This document shows positions 54,351 through 63,249 of a stretch of DNA of 64,000 bases, piece after piece. Within the stretch, counting starts at the first letter, position 1. Each line of letters opens with the position of its first letter. The position numbers were made by a program, and so were the translations under genes. A model generated the notes under the pieces. The model did no database searches, had not been told where the DNA came from, and worked only from the letters and a program-made list of their open reading frames with translations. The stretch is from JAICSD01 sp963836665 (GTDB taxonomy: Bacteria > Acidobacteriota > Vicinamibacteria > Vicinamibacterales > 2-12-FULL-66-21), in the NCBI GenBank assembly GCA_963836665.1, contig CAWIKL010000002.1, forward strand, positions 434,001 through 498,000, in the 5' to 3' direction.

Positions 54351-55169
54351 GTGCCGCCTGATTCCGTCGTCGAATTCGAGGATGTTTCCTTCGCCTTCGA
54401 CGAACACGTCATCCTGGATCGCGTCAGCTTCCGTATCGAAGCGTCAGGCATGCGCGTGGTGCTCGGGCCGAGCGGCGCCGGCAAGTCCATCCTGCTGAAG
54501 CTGATCCTTGGCCTCTTCCGTCCGGACAGCGGCCGGATTTTCGTGCACGGGCATCGCATCGACGACATGCCCGAACGCGAGCTGCTGGCGCTGCGCGCCG
54601 ACATCGGCATGCTGTTCCAGGAAACCGCGCTCTTCGACTCCCTGACCGTCTTCGAGAACGTCGGCTACCGTCTCTACGAGGAGACACAGATCCCGCCTGC
54701 GGAGGCCGAAGGCCGCGTCCGCGAAGTCCTCGGTTTCGTCGGATTGGCGGAGTACGGCGACCGCATGCCCTCGGAGCTGTCCGGCGGCCAGCGGCGCCGC
54801 GTCGCGATCGCGCGCGCGATGGCCTCGAGGCCCGGGCTGCTGCTGTTCGACGATCCGACTGTCGGCCTGGATCCGGTGATCGCGACGACGGTCGACGACG
54901 AGATCGTCAAGCTGCGCGATCTGGAGCAGGTCACGTCCATCGTGGTGACGCACCAGATCCGCGACGCGCACTACATTGCTACGCACACCGCCGTCGCGGG
55001 GCCCGAGGGCGTCCAGATCGTCGACGCCGGTGCGGCGAAATCGGCGCACGCCGTGTTCATGGTGCTGCACGAAGGACGGATCCAGTTCGAGGGCACCGCG
55101 GACGAACTGCTCTCGTCGAAGGACCCCTACCTCGAACGATTCCTCTTCATGACGCTGCCGCCCTGGTGA
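54351..55169 (+). CDS. ABC ATPase of the MlaF/Ttg2A type
   Basis: The 272-residue protein starts with GTG. It has Walker A GPSGAGKSILLKLILG, signature LSGGQRRRVAIARAM, Walker B LLLFDDPTVGLDP (Asp-Asp instead of the usual Asp-Glu) and switch His VVTHQ. The closest group is MlaF-like ATPases that drive phospholipid transport with MlaE and MCE proteins, but no such partner is adjacent. The C-terminal part (VFMVLHEGRIQFEGTADELLSSKDPYLERFL) is typical of that group. The FDDPT Walker B should be compared with close relatives, because DD in place of DE can reduce hydrolysis. It converges with the 55188 gene. Confidence 0.85.
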   Translation: MPPDSVVEFEDVSFAFDEHVILDRVSFRIEASGMRVVLGPSGAGKSILLKLILGLFRPDSGRIFVHGHRIDDMPERELLALRADIGMLFQETALFDSLTVFENVGYRLYEETQIPPAEAEGRVREVLGFVGLAEYGDRMPSELSGGQRRRVAIARAMASRPGLLLFDDPTVGLDPVIATTVDDEIVKLRDLEQVTSIVVTHQIRDAHYIATHTAVAGPEGVQIVDAGAAKSAHAVFMVLHEGRIQFEGTADELLSSKDPYLERFLFMTLPPW

Positions 55170-55187
55170 TCGGAAGCTGCCCAGACG

Positions 55188-56621
55188 CTACTTCAAGCGG
55201 ATGAACCAGCGTCCGCTGATCTTCGAGAAGTTTACTTCCTTACCGTTCAGCGTCGCGACGGCGCTGTCGCCGGTCAGTTTCACGTTCTCGGGCTTGCCGG
55301 CAGGGACCGGCAGCATGTCGGCCGGCTTGCTCCCTTTCTTCAAGTGCGTCTTGATGAAGGTGAACGAGTCGGAGACGAAGGCGTTGAGATCGACTCCCTT
55401 GAACAGCTCCGCCGGATCCTTCGAAAAGGGTGGCTTGACGTTGTGCTTGGCGAAGAAGGCATCGAGTTCCTTGGTCATCGCGTCGGCCGCCTTTTGGTCG
55501 TCCATCGACGCCATCGGCAGGAAGGCCAGCGACATCGCCACCCCCTGCGCGTAATCGTTGCGCTCGGTCGGATAGATCACGGAGAGTACCTGCGCCCCCT
55601 TGCCGGCGAGCGCCGCGGTCTGCATCTGCGTCACGACCGCCTCGACCGAGGCCGCTCCCTCGCTCGGGCTGACAGCGGGCGGTGGCCCGTCGGACTTCGG
55701 CTCCGGCTTGGTCGCCGCGGCCGGACTGTCGCTCTTGGCCGGCGCCGGTGCGTCCGACGTGCCCGCGTCGCGAGCGCCGGCTGCCAGGCCAAGACCGGCC
55801 TGGACGTTGAACGGGTACTTCGCGGTCTTCAGGTTCTGCCAGACCTCGAGCTCGATCGCGATGGTCTTCTCTTTCGTCTTCGCCTCGAGTTCGAGCTCCG
55901 CCTTCTCGTTGAAATAGCCGGAGCTATGCCGCGCCATCTCGATCGGCGCGTTCTTGGCGTCGAAGAACCGGATCTCGCGGATCGTCGTGTAGAGCGATCG
56001 CGGCAAGTTCAGGGTGAAGCGCATCGACTCGTCCTCGCTCTTCACGTCCGAGAGCGTGATCGTCGTCGTAGCGATCTTGAACGTCTGTCCGTTGTCGAGC
56101 TTGACGCTGGCGGCGCGCAATGGCTTGGAGCCGCCCGCCAGTGTCATCGCGATCGCCCCCTGCGCCACAACCGTGGACGTGCCGGCCGCCGGGCGCGCGC
56201 GCACTTCGAGTTCGACGATCGCCGCCGAACCGTCCTCGGCGATCTTCGGGAACGGCCCAACCCGCGCTTCTTCCATCAGGCTCTGGCCCTTGTCATCGGA
56301 CACGGCGTCGAGCTTGCTGCCGTGATCATCGATCTCGACAATGCCTGTGCCTTTCGGCGCGACGATAGCCAGCGCGATGGTCGTGCCGGGCGACTCGTTG
56401 AACGCCCTGAGCTCGGTGCCGTTGGCGCCAAGGCCGGGGGCGATCACGCGGATGCCGACGGCGCTGATCTGCGGCGGAGTGGCCGGCGCGGAGGGCGCCG
56501 GAGCCTTGGCCGCGGCCGCCGGCTGTTTGCCCTTCGTTTGCGGCCGGCCTTGCGCCAGCACGGGCGCCGCGGCGACCGCCAGCGCGAGCGCTGCCGTGAT
56601 CCCAACCCTGATCGTTCTCAT
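55188..56621 (-). CDS. Secreted protein of unknown function
   Basis: Start at ATG 56621, with GAGAGGG ten bases upstream. The 477-residue protein has a signal peptide (MRTIRVGITAALALAVAAAPVLA) and an Ala/Pro/Lys linker. A beta-rich domain (residues ~45-260, with ALAIVAPKGTGIVEIDDHGSKLD and MRFTLNLPRSLYTTIREIRFFDAK) follows, then a second low-complexity linker (residues ~285-330). The helical/beta C-terminal domain contains SVIYPTERNDYAQGVAMSLAFLP and ends LTGDSAVATLNGKEVNFSKISGRWFIRL. I do not recognise a family. It is divergent from the GH115 gene. Confidence 0.7.
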   Translation of the reverse strand: MRTIRVGITAALALAVAAAPVLAQGRPQTKGKQPAAAAKAPAPSAPATPPQISAVGIRVIAPGLGANGTELRAFNESPGTTIALAIVAPKGTGIVEIDDHGSKLDAVSDDKGQSLMEEARVGPFPKIAEDGSAAIVELEVRARPAAGTSTVVAQGAIAMTLAGGSKPLRAASVKLDNGQTFKIATTTITLSDVKSEDESMRFTLNLPRSLYTTIREIRFFDAKNAPIEMARHSSGYFNEKAELELEAKTKEKTIAIELEVWQNLKTAKYPFNVQAGLGLAAGARDAGTSDAPAPAKSDSPAAATKPEPKSDGPPPAVSPSEGAASVEAVVTQMQTAALAGKGAQVLSVIYPTERNDYAQGVAMSLAFLPMASMDDQKAADAMTKELDAFFAKHNVKPPFSKDPAELFKGVDLNAFVSDSFTFIKTHLKKGSKPADMLPVPAGKPENVKLTGDSAVATLNGKEVNFSKISGRWFIRLK

Positions 56622-56748
56622 AGTTATTCCCTCTCGAACAAGCCAAGACATCGTCACGACGACTCCTCTAAAAAGAGACGCCTTGAGGGTTTCCGCGATG
56701 ATCGATTAGGGAGGTGGGCTGGGGCAGCCGCGCGCAGTGTAGCAGAGT

Positions 56749-56754
56749 TATGAT
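56749..56754 (+). promoter_or_regulatory. Probable -10 element of the GH115-kinase operon
   Basis: TATGAT lies nine bases before the GH115 ATG, consistent with a leaderless or near-leaderless transcript. The 142-base divergent gap otherwise shows only short repeats. Confidence 0.45.
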
Positions 56755-56763
56755 GCGCGCGCC

Positions 56764-58845
56764 ATGCAACGCGCTCTCTTGCTCGCCATCCTGACCGGTA
56801 CTTTGGTCGGTCGCCACGCCGAAGCCCCGCTCGTCGTGGACGGATCCACTGCTCTCGTCGTCGGCGGCGATCAGCCGGCCGCGATCATGTCCGCGGCGCG
56901 CGATCTGGCATCGGACATGGAAAAAGTGTTCGGGCGGGCACCGCGCATCGTGGCGCGGCGTGAGGACGCGCCAGCCACCGCCATCGTCATCGCTTCACGC
57001 GGCGGCGGCGGCGCCGAGTCGTTCTCGATCGCCGCCGGCAGCGGCACCGTGCGCCTCTCCGGCGCGGACATGCGCGGCACAATCTACGCCGTCTATCAAT
57101 TCTCGGAGGAATACCTCGGCGTCGATCCGCTCTTTTACTGGACCGACAGCGTCCCGGCGAAGAAGCCGCGCGTCGAGGTGCCCGACGGCCTCAACAAGGA
57201 ATTCGCCGCGCCGGTCATGCGCTACCGCGGCTTCTTCATCAACGACGAAGATCTGCTCACCGGCTGGGCGCCGGGAGAAACGAAGGACCACACTGGGATC
57301 TCACTCGCCGCGTGGGACAGGATCTACGAGACGACACTGCGCCTGAAAGGCAACATCGTCGCGCCGGGCACCTGGATCTTCTCCGACGAGGCGCAGATCG
57401 CCGCCGCCGGCAAACGGGGTCTGATCGTCACGCAGCACCACGCCATCCCGCTCGGCGTCAACGTGGCGCGCTGGCCGGAGGACGCCGCGTACAACTTCAG
57501 CGGCCACCCCGAGGTGCTGCAACGCGCCTGGACCAACGCCGTCGCGGGCTACCCGGCCGGCCAGGAGATCCTGTGGACCGTCGGCCTGCGCGGACTGTCG
57601 GATTCCCCCTACTCCGCCTACGACACGTCGGTGGCCAACGACAATCACGCCCTCGGCCGCGTCATCGGGCAGGCGATGGCCGAGCAGGTGCGCATTGTCC
57701 GCGCCGCGCATCCCGAGGCCTCGTTCCTCACCAACCTCTGGCAGGAAGGGGCACGCCTGGTGCAGTCAGGAGACCTGCAGATTCCCGACGGCGTGCACGC
57801 GGTGTGGGCCGACGACGGCTACGGCAACTTGCAGGATGGCGGGCGCGTCAAGGCGGGCGACGGCATGTACTACCACGTCGCGATGATGAACCAGCGCGCC
57901 AACCAGCTCACCGAGATGGTGCCGGTGCAACGCATCTATTCTGAGTTCGCTCGCTACATCACGGCGGGCGCGACGCATTACATGCTCGTCAACGTCAGCG
58001 ACATCCGTCCGGTGACGATGACCATCCGCGCGGTGATGGACGCGGCGTGGAAAGGCGTTCCGGCGGGCACCAACGCCGACGCCGAGTTCTACAAGCGCTG
58101 GTCCGCCGATGAATTCGGCGCCGGCGCGGCGAGCGCTGTGGCCGCTGTCTACGACGAGTACTTCAAGGCGCCGTACCGGACGACCGTCAACGGCGGCACG
58201 CGCGAGTACGGTGATCAGTTGTACCATTCGGAAGCGCGGCGGATGCTCGTGACCGATTTGCTCGACCGTCCGCTCTACACGGTTGCCAGCCAGGCCCCCC
58301 CGTGGATGCCCCTGAGGCGCGTCGATCCCGTAGCGCCCGGCGGCCCGGTGGCGCCGAAACAGTGGCTGAGCACGACGCTGCGGACGGAACTGCAGGCCTG
58401 CGCTGAGGCGCAGCCGCGCTGGGACGCGCTCTGGGAGCACGCGCGCGCCGCCGCGCGATTTGTCGCGACGGATCGCCGGCCGTTCTACCAGGCGCACGTG
58501 CTGACCGCGATCGCGATCAACCGGCAGAGCAACGACATGCTGCTCGACGTGGCCAAGGCGATCGAGGCGCGCGCTGCGGGGCGTGACGCCGACGCCAAGG
58601 GCTTCATCGCCATGGCGCTCGCCGCCACCGACGAGATCCTTGCCGCGGAAAAGGCCGCCGAGTACGGCCAGTGGCAGCGGTGGTACTCCGGCGACTGGCT
58701 GACCAACGTACCGCGCACCCGTCAAGCGCTGCAGGGCTACGCGGCGCATCTCGACGATCCGCTGGCGATGCTGCCCTCGACGCTGGTCTGGGACTGGGAA
58801 GCGTACCTATCACATCATGCATTACGAAGGCGGGCGCACGGTTGA
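56764..58845 (+). CDS. GH115 family alpha-glucuronidase-like protein
   Basis: The 693-residue product has a signal peptide (residues 1-20) and the GH115 build. An N-terminal alpha/beta domain (AAIMSAARDLASDMEKVFGR; GTIYAVYQFSEEYLGVDPLFYWTD) is followed by the family hallmark MRYRGFFINDEDLLTGWAPG opening the barrel. NMYYHVAM-like and YMLVNVSDIRPVTM stretches and a helical domain with WSADEFG come after. GH115 enzymes remove 4-O-methyl-glucuronate from internal xylose of glucuronoxylan. The usual C-terminal beta domain (full length 800-1000) seems absent or short. Its stop overlaps the region just before the kinase gene. Confidence 0.88.
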   Translation: MQRALLLAILTGTLVGRHAEAPLVVDGSTALVVGGDQPAAIMSAARDLASDMEKVFGRAPRIVARREDAPATAIVIASRGGGGAESFSIAAGSGTVRLSGADMRGTIYAVYQFSEEYLGVDPLFYWTDSVPAKKPRVEVPDGLNKEFAAPVMRYRGFFINDEDLLTGWAPGETKDHTGISLAAWDRIYETTLRLKGNIVAPGTWIFSDEAQIAAAGKRGLIVTQHHAIPLGVNVARWPEDAAYNFSGHPEVLQRAWTNAVAGYPAGQEILWTVGLRGLSDSPYSAYDTSVANDNHALGRVIGQAMAEQVRIVRAAHPEASFLTNLWQEGARLVQSGDLQIPDGVHAVWADDGYGNLQDGGRVKAGDGMYYHVAMMNQRANQLTEMVPVQRIYSEFARYITAGATHYMLVNVSDIRPVTMTIRAVMDAAWKGVPAGTNADAEFYKRWSADEFGAGAASAVAAVYDEYFKAPYRTTVNGGTREYGDQLYHSEARRMLVTDLLDRPLYTVASQAPPWMPLRRVDPVAPGGPVAPKQWLSTTLRTELQACAEAQPRWDALWEHARAAARFVATDRRPFYQAHVLTAIAINRQSNDMLLDVAKAIEARAAGRDADAKGFIAMALAATDEILAAEKAAEYGQWQRWYSGDWLTNVPRTRQALQGYAAHLDDPLAMLPSTLVWDWEAYLSHHALRRRAHG

Positions 58846-58859
58846 CGTCAAGTAGTGTC

Positions 58860-61412
58860 GTGATCGGACAAAAGTTCGGCTCCTACCAGATTCTCGACAA
58901 GCTCGGGGCGGGCGGCATGGGCGAAGTCTACCGCGCCCGCGATACGCGTCTCGATCGCGACGTCGCGCTCAAGCTCGTTCCCGAGATCTTCGCGCGGCAC
59001 CCCGACTACCTGGCGCGCTTCGAGCGCGAGGCGCGGCTCCTCGCCGCGATCAGCCATCCCAACGTCGCCGGCATCTACGACGTCGCCGACGCCGGCGAGG
59101 CGCGGGCGCTCGTCCTCGAGCTGGTCGATGGGCCGACCCTGGACGAGCTGATCGCCGATACGACGCGGCGCGGCGAACCGCTGGCGATCGACCGCGCTAT
59201 CGAGATCGCGCGGCAGATCGCGCTCGGCCTCGAAGCCGTCCACGAGAAGGGCATCGTCCATCGCGATCTGAAGCCGGCCAACATCAAGATCTCCGCCGAT
59301 GGCGTGGTGAAGGTGCTCGACTTCGGCCTCGGCCGCATCGCCGACGCGACGTCCGCCGACGCGACGGCCGCGACCTCGGCCGACGCCGTGACGAGGGCGG
59401 GTACGGTGCTCGGCACCGCGGCCTACATGAGCCCCGAGCAGGCGCGCGGCACGAGCAACGACAAGCGCGCCGACATCTGGGCGTTCGGTTGCGTACTGTT
59501 CGAGCTCGTCACGGGCGCACGGGCATTCCCCGGCGACACATGGTCCGATACGCTCGCCCGCGTCATCGCCGGCGAGCCGGACTGGGCGCGGCTGCCGCCG
59601 CAAGCGCCGCCGGCCTTGCACCGCGTGCTGCGGCGCTGTCTCGAAAAGGACGCGCGGCGCCGCCTGCGCGACATCGGCGACGCGCGCCTGGATCTGGAAG
59701 AGGCGCTGAGCCAGCCCGCGGCAGCCACGGACCGGCTCGCGATCGGCCATGCCGCCGACGTGCGCGTCGAGCGGCTGACCGATGCCGTCGGCATCGCCGG
59801 GTCGCCGGCGCTCTCGCCCGACGGCAAGATGATTGCGTTTGTCGCCGTCGCCCACGGACGCCGCCACATCTGGATCCGGATGATCGCCGGCGGCGCGCCG
59901 CTGCAAATCACCCGCGCCGATGCCGACCACGACGCGCCATGCTGGACCGCCGACTCCGGCACCATCATCTATTACTCGGCGGCGTCGCACGGGGCCAACG
60001 GCCACCTGTGGCGGATCTCGGCCCTCGGCGGCGCGCCACGACGCATCGCCCCGGCGACCGGCGGCTGCGACGTCAGCCACGACGGCCGCCGACTCGCGTT
60101 CTTCCAGGCCACCGAGAACGGCGTCGCGCTGGTCATCACCGCGCTCGACGGCACGGCGCCCGTCACGTTGCTGGCGCTCAATGCCGAGTTCCGCTACGAC
60201 GGCGCGCGCTGGTCACCCGACGATCGCGAGATCGCCTTCCACCAGACGGGCACGTTGTTCATCGCGCGCCTCGACGTCGTCACCGTCACCGGCGGGACGC
60301 GGCGCACGGTCGCGAACGCCGGTTGGCTGCGCGGCCATGCCTGGTTGCCCGACGGCTCGGCGATCGTCTATTCCTCGTCGGCGGGCAGCACGCTCGCGTA
60401 TCCGCCGACCAACAACCTCCGGATCGTCGGCGCGGGCGGCAGCGGTGATCGCCAGCTGACCTTCGGCGACATGTCGTACACCGAACCGGACATCCGCCAG
60501 AGCGGCCGGCTGCTGGCCAGCCGGGTGCGTGGACGCTCCGACGTCTGGTGCTTCCCGATCGACGGCGCGCCCGCGGAAAACGTCCGCAATGCCGTTCGCA
60601 TCACGCACCAGACGGGACAGATCCAGGTGCCGTGCATCAGCCCCGACGGGCGCACGCTCGTCTACGTATCCGACAGCGGCGGCCATAGCAATCTCTGGAT
60701 GGCGGCCGCGGACGGCAGCGGCGCGACGCAGCTTACCTTCGAGCGCGACGACCACATCACCGTCGGCCTGCCACTGTGGACGGCGTCGGCCGATCGCATC
60801 CTGTTCGTGCGCGGACGCCTCGGCGGCCTCGACATCTGCGCGATCGCGCCCGACGGCAGCAATTTCACCACGCTGGTCGAACAGGCCTTCTCGCCGAGCT
60901 GTTCGGCCGACGGCCGATGGCTCTACTTCAGCCGCCCCGACGTACAGCTCGCGAAGCTGGACCTCGCGACCGGGGTGATGGTGGCGGTGCGGCCCAATGC
61001 GACAGGCGCGGCCGGTGGCGGCCGTGAGACGCTCTACTTCACGCGCACCGTGGAGCCGCACCTCGCCTCGCGCAGCGACAACGAGGTCTGCCGCGCCGCG
61101 ATCGACAACGGTCCGGCCGAGGCGCTGGCCCGGGTTCCGGCGGCGCGCGTGCCGCTGGCGCCGCGGCTGTGGATCCACTCGACGCTGTCGCCAGACGGCA
61201 AATGGCTGGCGGCGCCGCTCCTCGACAGCACGACCGCCAACCTGTGGCTGATTCCAACCGATGGCGGCGACATGCGGGCGGTCACCGACTTTGGCGAGCG
61301 CTCGGTGTTCATGGCACGCTCGGTGTCGTGGTCGCCCGACAGCAAGCGCCTCTACGCCGCTCTCGCCGATGTCGATGCCGACATCGTCAGCGTCGACGGT
61401 CTGGTCGGCTGA
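58860..61412 (+). CDS. Ser/Thr protein kinase fused to a PD40 beta-propeller
   Basis: I chose GTG 58860 (read as MIGQKFGSYQILDKLG); a TTG at 58842 that overlaps the GH115 stop is possible. The 850-residue protein has a complete kinase domain: Gly loop LGAGGMGEVY, K38 in ALKLVPE, HRDLKPAN (D136), DFGLGR in place of DFG-L-A, and MSPEQARG. About 12 PD40/TolB blades follow (ALSPDGKMIAFVA, WSPDDREIAFHQ, ISPDGRTLVYVS, WSPDSKRLYAAL). No membrane helix separates the two parts, so it is probably cytoplasmic. Such kinases are characteristic of acidobacteria. Coupling to GH115 suggests linked expression. Confidence 0.92.
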   Translation: MIGQKFGSYQILDKLGAGGMGEVYRARDTRLDRDVALKLVPEIFARHPDYLARFEREARLLAAISHPNVAGIYDVADAGEARALVLELVDGPTLDELIADTTRRGEPLAIDRAIEIARQIALGLEAVHEKGIVHRDLKPANIKISADGVVKVLDFGLGRIADATSADATAATSADAVTRAGTVLGTAAYMSPEQARGTSNDKRADIWAFGCVLFELVTGARAFPGDTWSDTLARVIAGEPDWARLPPQAPPALHRVLRRCLEKDARRRLRDIGDARLDLEEALSQPAAATDRLAIGHAADVRVERLTDAVGIAGSPALSPDGKMIAFVAVAHGRRHIWIRMIAGGAPLQITRADADHDAPCWTADSGTIIYYSAASHGANGHLWRISALGGAPRRIAPATGGCDVSHDGRRLAFFQATENGVALVITALDGTAPVTLLALNAEFRYDGARWSPDDREIAFHQTGTLFIARLDVVTVTGGTRRTVANAGWLRGHAWLPDGSAIVYSSSAGSTLAYPPTNNLRIVGAGGSGDRQLTFGDMSYTEPDIRQSGRLLASRVRGRSDVWCFPIDGAPAENVRNAVRITHQTGQIQVPCISPDGRTLVYVSDSGGHSNLWMAAADGSGATQLTFERDDHITVGLPLWTASADRILFVRGRLGGLDICAIAPDGSNFTTLVEQAFSPSCSADGRWLYFSRPDVQLAKLDLATGVMVAVRPNATGAAGGGRETLYFTRTVEPHLASRSDNEVCRAAIDNGPAEALARVPAARVPLAPRLWIHSTLSPDGKWLAAPLLDSTTANLWLIPTDGGDMRAVTDFGERSVFMARSVSWSPDSKRLYAALADVDADIVSVDGLVG

Positions 61413-61426
61413 ATCGCGCCGTCCAT

Positions 61427-62383
61427 TCAGGCGATCAGCGTCATCGCCGGGAACCAGTTGTTTTGGTTGAGGACCTCCAAGCCGTTGACGACGACGCTTG
61501 GCCACTCGTCGATCGGGAACGGGACGCCCTTGCTCGGCATGATCTGGTTCGCCAGACGGACGGATCCGGTCTCGAGGCCGATGAGCGGGACGAGTGAACG
61601 CTTTTCCGGATGCGTGCTGAGGACCGGGAGACGGATCGGGCTCTTGTCGAGCAGCAGCTCCGACAACTTCCTGATCAGCACCGGATCGACGACCGACGGC
61701 GCGATCGTGGCGTGGCTGAGCACGTGCTGCTCGACGCCGGGCGTGTTGACGACACTTCCGTAGAGATCGAGGAGCGCCTCACGGTTGGGAAAGAAGAACG
61801 GCGTCTCGGTGTGGACCTGGCCCCAGATGAACATGTCCTCGGTCGCGAGCGAGATCTGCTTGTTGCCCTCGCGCACGTTGGCGCGGACGCCGGCCATGAT
61901 CCGGTCCTTCGGCACATCGATCTGCGGGTTGAGATCGGGCAGGCAGAACTGGCAGCGGCGCCCGCACCCGGTCGTCATCTCGACGACGCCGAATGTGGTT
62001 CGCCGCTCCGGTACGAGAATGCCCTCGCGCGTGAGGGGATGCTGCACGTCGAGGGCGCGCGGCAGCGGCTCGCCGGCGATCGCACGCGCGAACAGCGCCA
62101 CTGTTTCCGGAGACTCGCAGCGCCCTTCGACGATGCAATCGACACCGAGAGCGTTCCACGAATCCACGCCCGCGGGCATGTAGCGCGCGGTCCCGTCTTC
62201 GGCGTATTCGAGGTTGCGCCACGTCGGGTACTTGCGATTGAGAATGCCCTCGAGCCAGACCGGCAGCGAAGCCATACTCATCTGGATGAAGTACCCGGCG
62301 TGGTCGATCGTTTCGGTCAGAGGCGCGGTGAGCACGATCAGCGCGCCGGTGCCAGAGCGCGAACGGACACTGGCAGGCGTCAT
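61427..62383 (-). pseudogene. Radical SAM protein, truncated at the C-terminus
   Basis: The 318-residue product starts ALIVLTAPLTETIDHAGY after a short N-terminus and contains the cluster motif C140-GRR-C144-QF-C147 (CxxxCxxC) in EMTTGCGRRCQFCLPDLNP. The barrel runs on to NQNNWFPAMTLIA and stops. In relatives this is followed by a 'GLPGET'-like loop and the second half of the barrel. Downstream sequence belongs to the 3' end of the convergent kinase gene, 14 bases away. The second half is therefore missing, probably by deletion, and activity is doubtful. A naturally short form cannot be excluded. Confidence 0.75.
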
Positions 62384-62449
62384 GGTGCAATTCCTAGCTC
62401 GGCCGGTTACGGCCAAGCTAGGCGTTTTCGGCAGCGACGGTAACGGCCG

Positions 62450-62455
62450 TACACT
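62450..62455 (+). promoter_or_regulatory. Probable -10 element of the DoxX gene
   Basis: TACACT lies six bases before the ATG at 62462, consistent with a leaderless mRNA. Confidence 0.45.
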
Positions 62456-62461
62456 CGCAGC

Positions 62462-62824
62462 ATGTTCGACCGAGTTGCCGGATATGCCTACCCCTTGATG
62501 CGCGTCGTCTTCGGGTTCTTGTTCCTCTGTCACGGGCTGCAGAAATTCGGCCTGTTCGGCGGCCGCTTCGTCCCGCTGTTCTCGCGGCTCGGCGCGGCGG
62601 CGGTCATCGAAGTCGTCTGCGGTCCGCTGATCGCGGTCGGCGCCTTCACCCATATCGCGGCATTTGTCGCCAGCGGCGAAATGGCGTTCGCCTATTTCCT
62701 CCAGCACGCTCCACGCAGTCTGTGGCCGATCCAGAACATGGGTGAACCGGCCGTGCTTTTCTGTTTTGCGTTTCTCTACATCGCCGCACGGGGCGCGGGG
62801 CGGTTTGGATTCGACAAGTCCTGA
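62462..62824 (+). CDS. DoxX family membrane protein
   Basis: This 120-residue protein has four membrane helices and DoxX-type features: an N-terminal RVVFGFLFLCHGLQKFGLFGG, AAVIEVVCGPLIAVGAFTHIAAF and EMAFAYFLQHAPR, with a last helix FCFAFLYIAARGAG. Family members associate with redox enzymes or thiol stress; the role here is unknown. It is divergent from the truncated radical SAM gene. Confidence 0.92.
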   Translation: MFDRVAGYAYPLMRVVFGFLFLCHGLQKFGLFGGRFVPLFSRLGAAAVIEVVCGPLIAVGAFTHIAAFVASGEMAFAYFLQHAPRSLWPIQNMGEPAVLFCFAFLYIAARGAGRFGFDKS

Positions 62825-62898
62825 TCGCGACAGCGCATGCGCCCGAGGCCTGAGGTCGGCATCTCTGGGGTCCGGCATTTGGCGTACCATGGGGTCAC

Positions 62899-62972
62899 GC
62901 GCCTGTAGCTCATCTGGATAGAACAGCTTCTAATGCAAGGGCGCATCGGTGGTGCATTAGGGGTGCGGCGTT
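62899..62972 (+). pseudogene. Decayed tRNA-Arg(UCU) copy 1
   Basis: GCGCCTG TA GCTC and GGATAGAAC match the 5' half of the intact tRNA-Arg at 63147. The anticodon region CTTCTAAT is kept, but the anticodon stem is shortened and no T arm follows. The unit ends in the 22-base sequence that is repeated at 63104. Confidence 0.7.
62951..62972 (+). repeat. 22-bp direct repeat, copy A
   Basis: The 22 bases beginning GGTGCATTAGGGG are identical to 63104-63125. They close the repeat unit after each decayed tRNA copy. Confidence 0.85.
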
Positions 62973-62991
62973 TTGGTACGATGTTTCGAAC

Positions 62992-63103
62992 GCGCCCGTA
63001 GCTCAGTTGAATAGAGCACCGCCCTTCTAAGGCAAGGCCCTTCGATTCGCCGAGCGGACTTTCGGTGAAAAACGCCGAATCTCAAGGGGCCGCCGGTTCT
63101 GAG
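62992..63103 (+). pseudogene. Decayed and split tRNA-Arg(UCU) copy 2
   Basis: The 5' half (GCGCCCG TA GCTCAGTTGAATAGAGC, anticodon loop CTTCTAA) is at 62992-63036. A 3'-half-like segment (AATCTC, GGGGCCGC, GGTTC) is at 63078-63103. About 40 bases separate them, including a small CGCCGA/TCGGTG hairpin. The anticodon stem keeps only three of five pairs, and no closed acceptor stem can form. Confidence 0.65.
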
Positions 63104-63125
63104 GGTGCATTAGGGGTGCGGCGTT
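63104..63125 (+). repeat. 22-bp direct repeat, copy B
   Basis: Identical to 62951-62972. It is followed by GTACTATTGGGGTCAC, which matches GTACCATGGGGTCAC before copy 1, marking the boundary of the tandem tRNA unit. Confidence 0.85.
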
Positions 63126-63146
63126 CGTCGGTACTATTGGGGTCAC

Positions 63147-63223
63147 GCGCCCGTAGCTCAGTTGGATAGAGCACGAGACTTCTAATCTCGGGGCCGCAGG
63201 TTCGAGTCCTGCCGGGCGCGCCA
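63147..63223 (+). tRNA. tRNA-Arg (anticodon UCU)
   Basis: The acceptor stem GCGCCCG/CGGGCGC, D arm GCTC/GAGC, anticodon stem CGAGA/TCTCG with loop CTTCTAA (anticodon TCT), T arm GCAGG/CCTGC with TTCGAGT, G discriminator and encoded CCA are all intact. It reads AGA and AGG codons. An opposite-strand reading frame across it is the well-known false 'RPAGLEPAAP' protein. Confidence 0.97.
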
Positions 63224-63249
63224 CTCATCACCGGCTGCGCTACGCGATG

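Noticed and set aside
61427..61429. TGA ending the radical SAM gene as a possible selenocysteine codon
   Set aside because: The sequence after the TGA does not continue the radical SAM fold and belongs to the 3' end of the convergent kinase gene; there is no SECIS-like hairpin.
63027..63224. Small minus-strand protein starting MARPAGLEPAAP
   Set aside because: It is the antisense reading of the tRNA-Arg gene and its decayed copy, a frequent false annotation.
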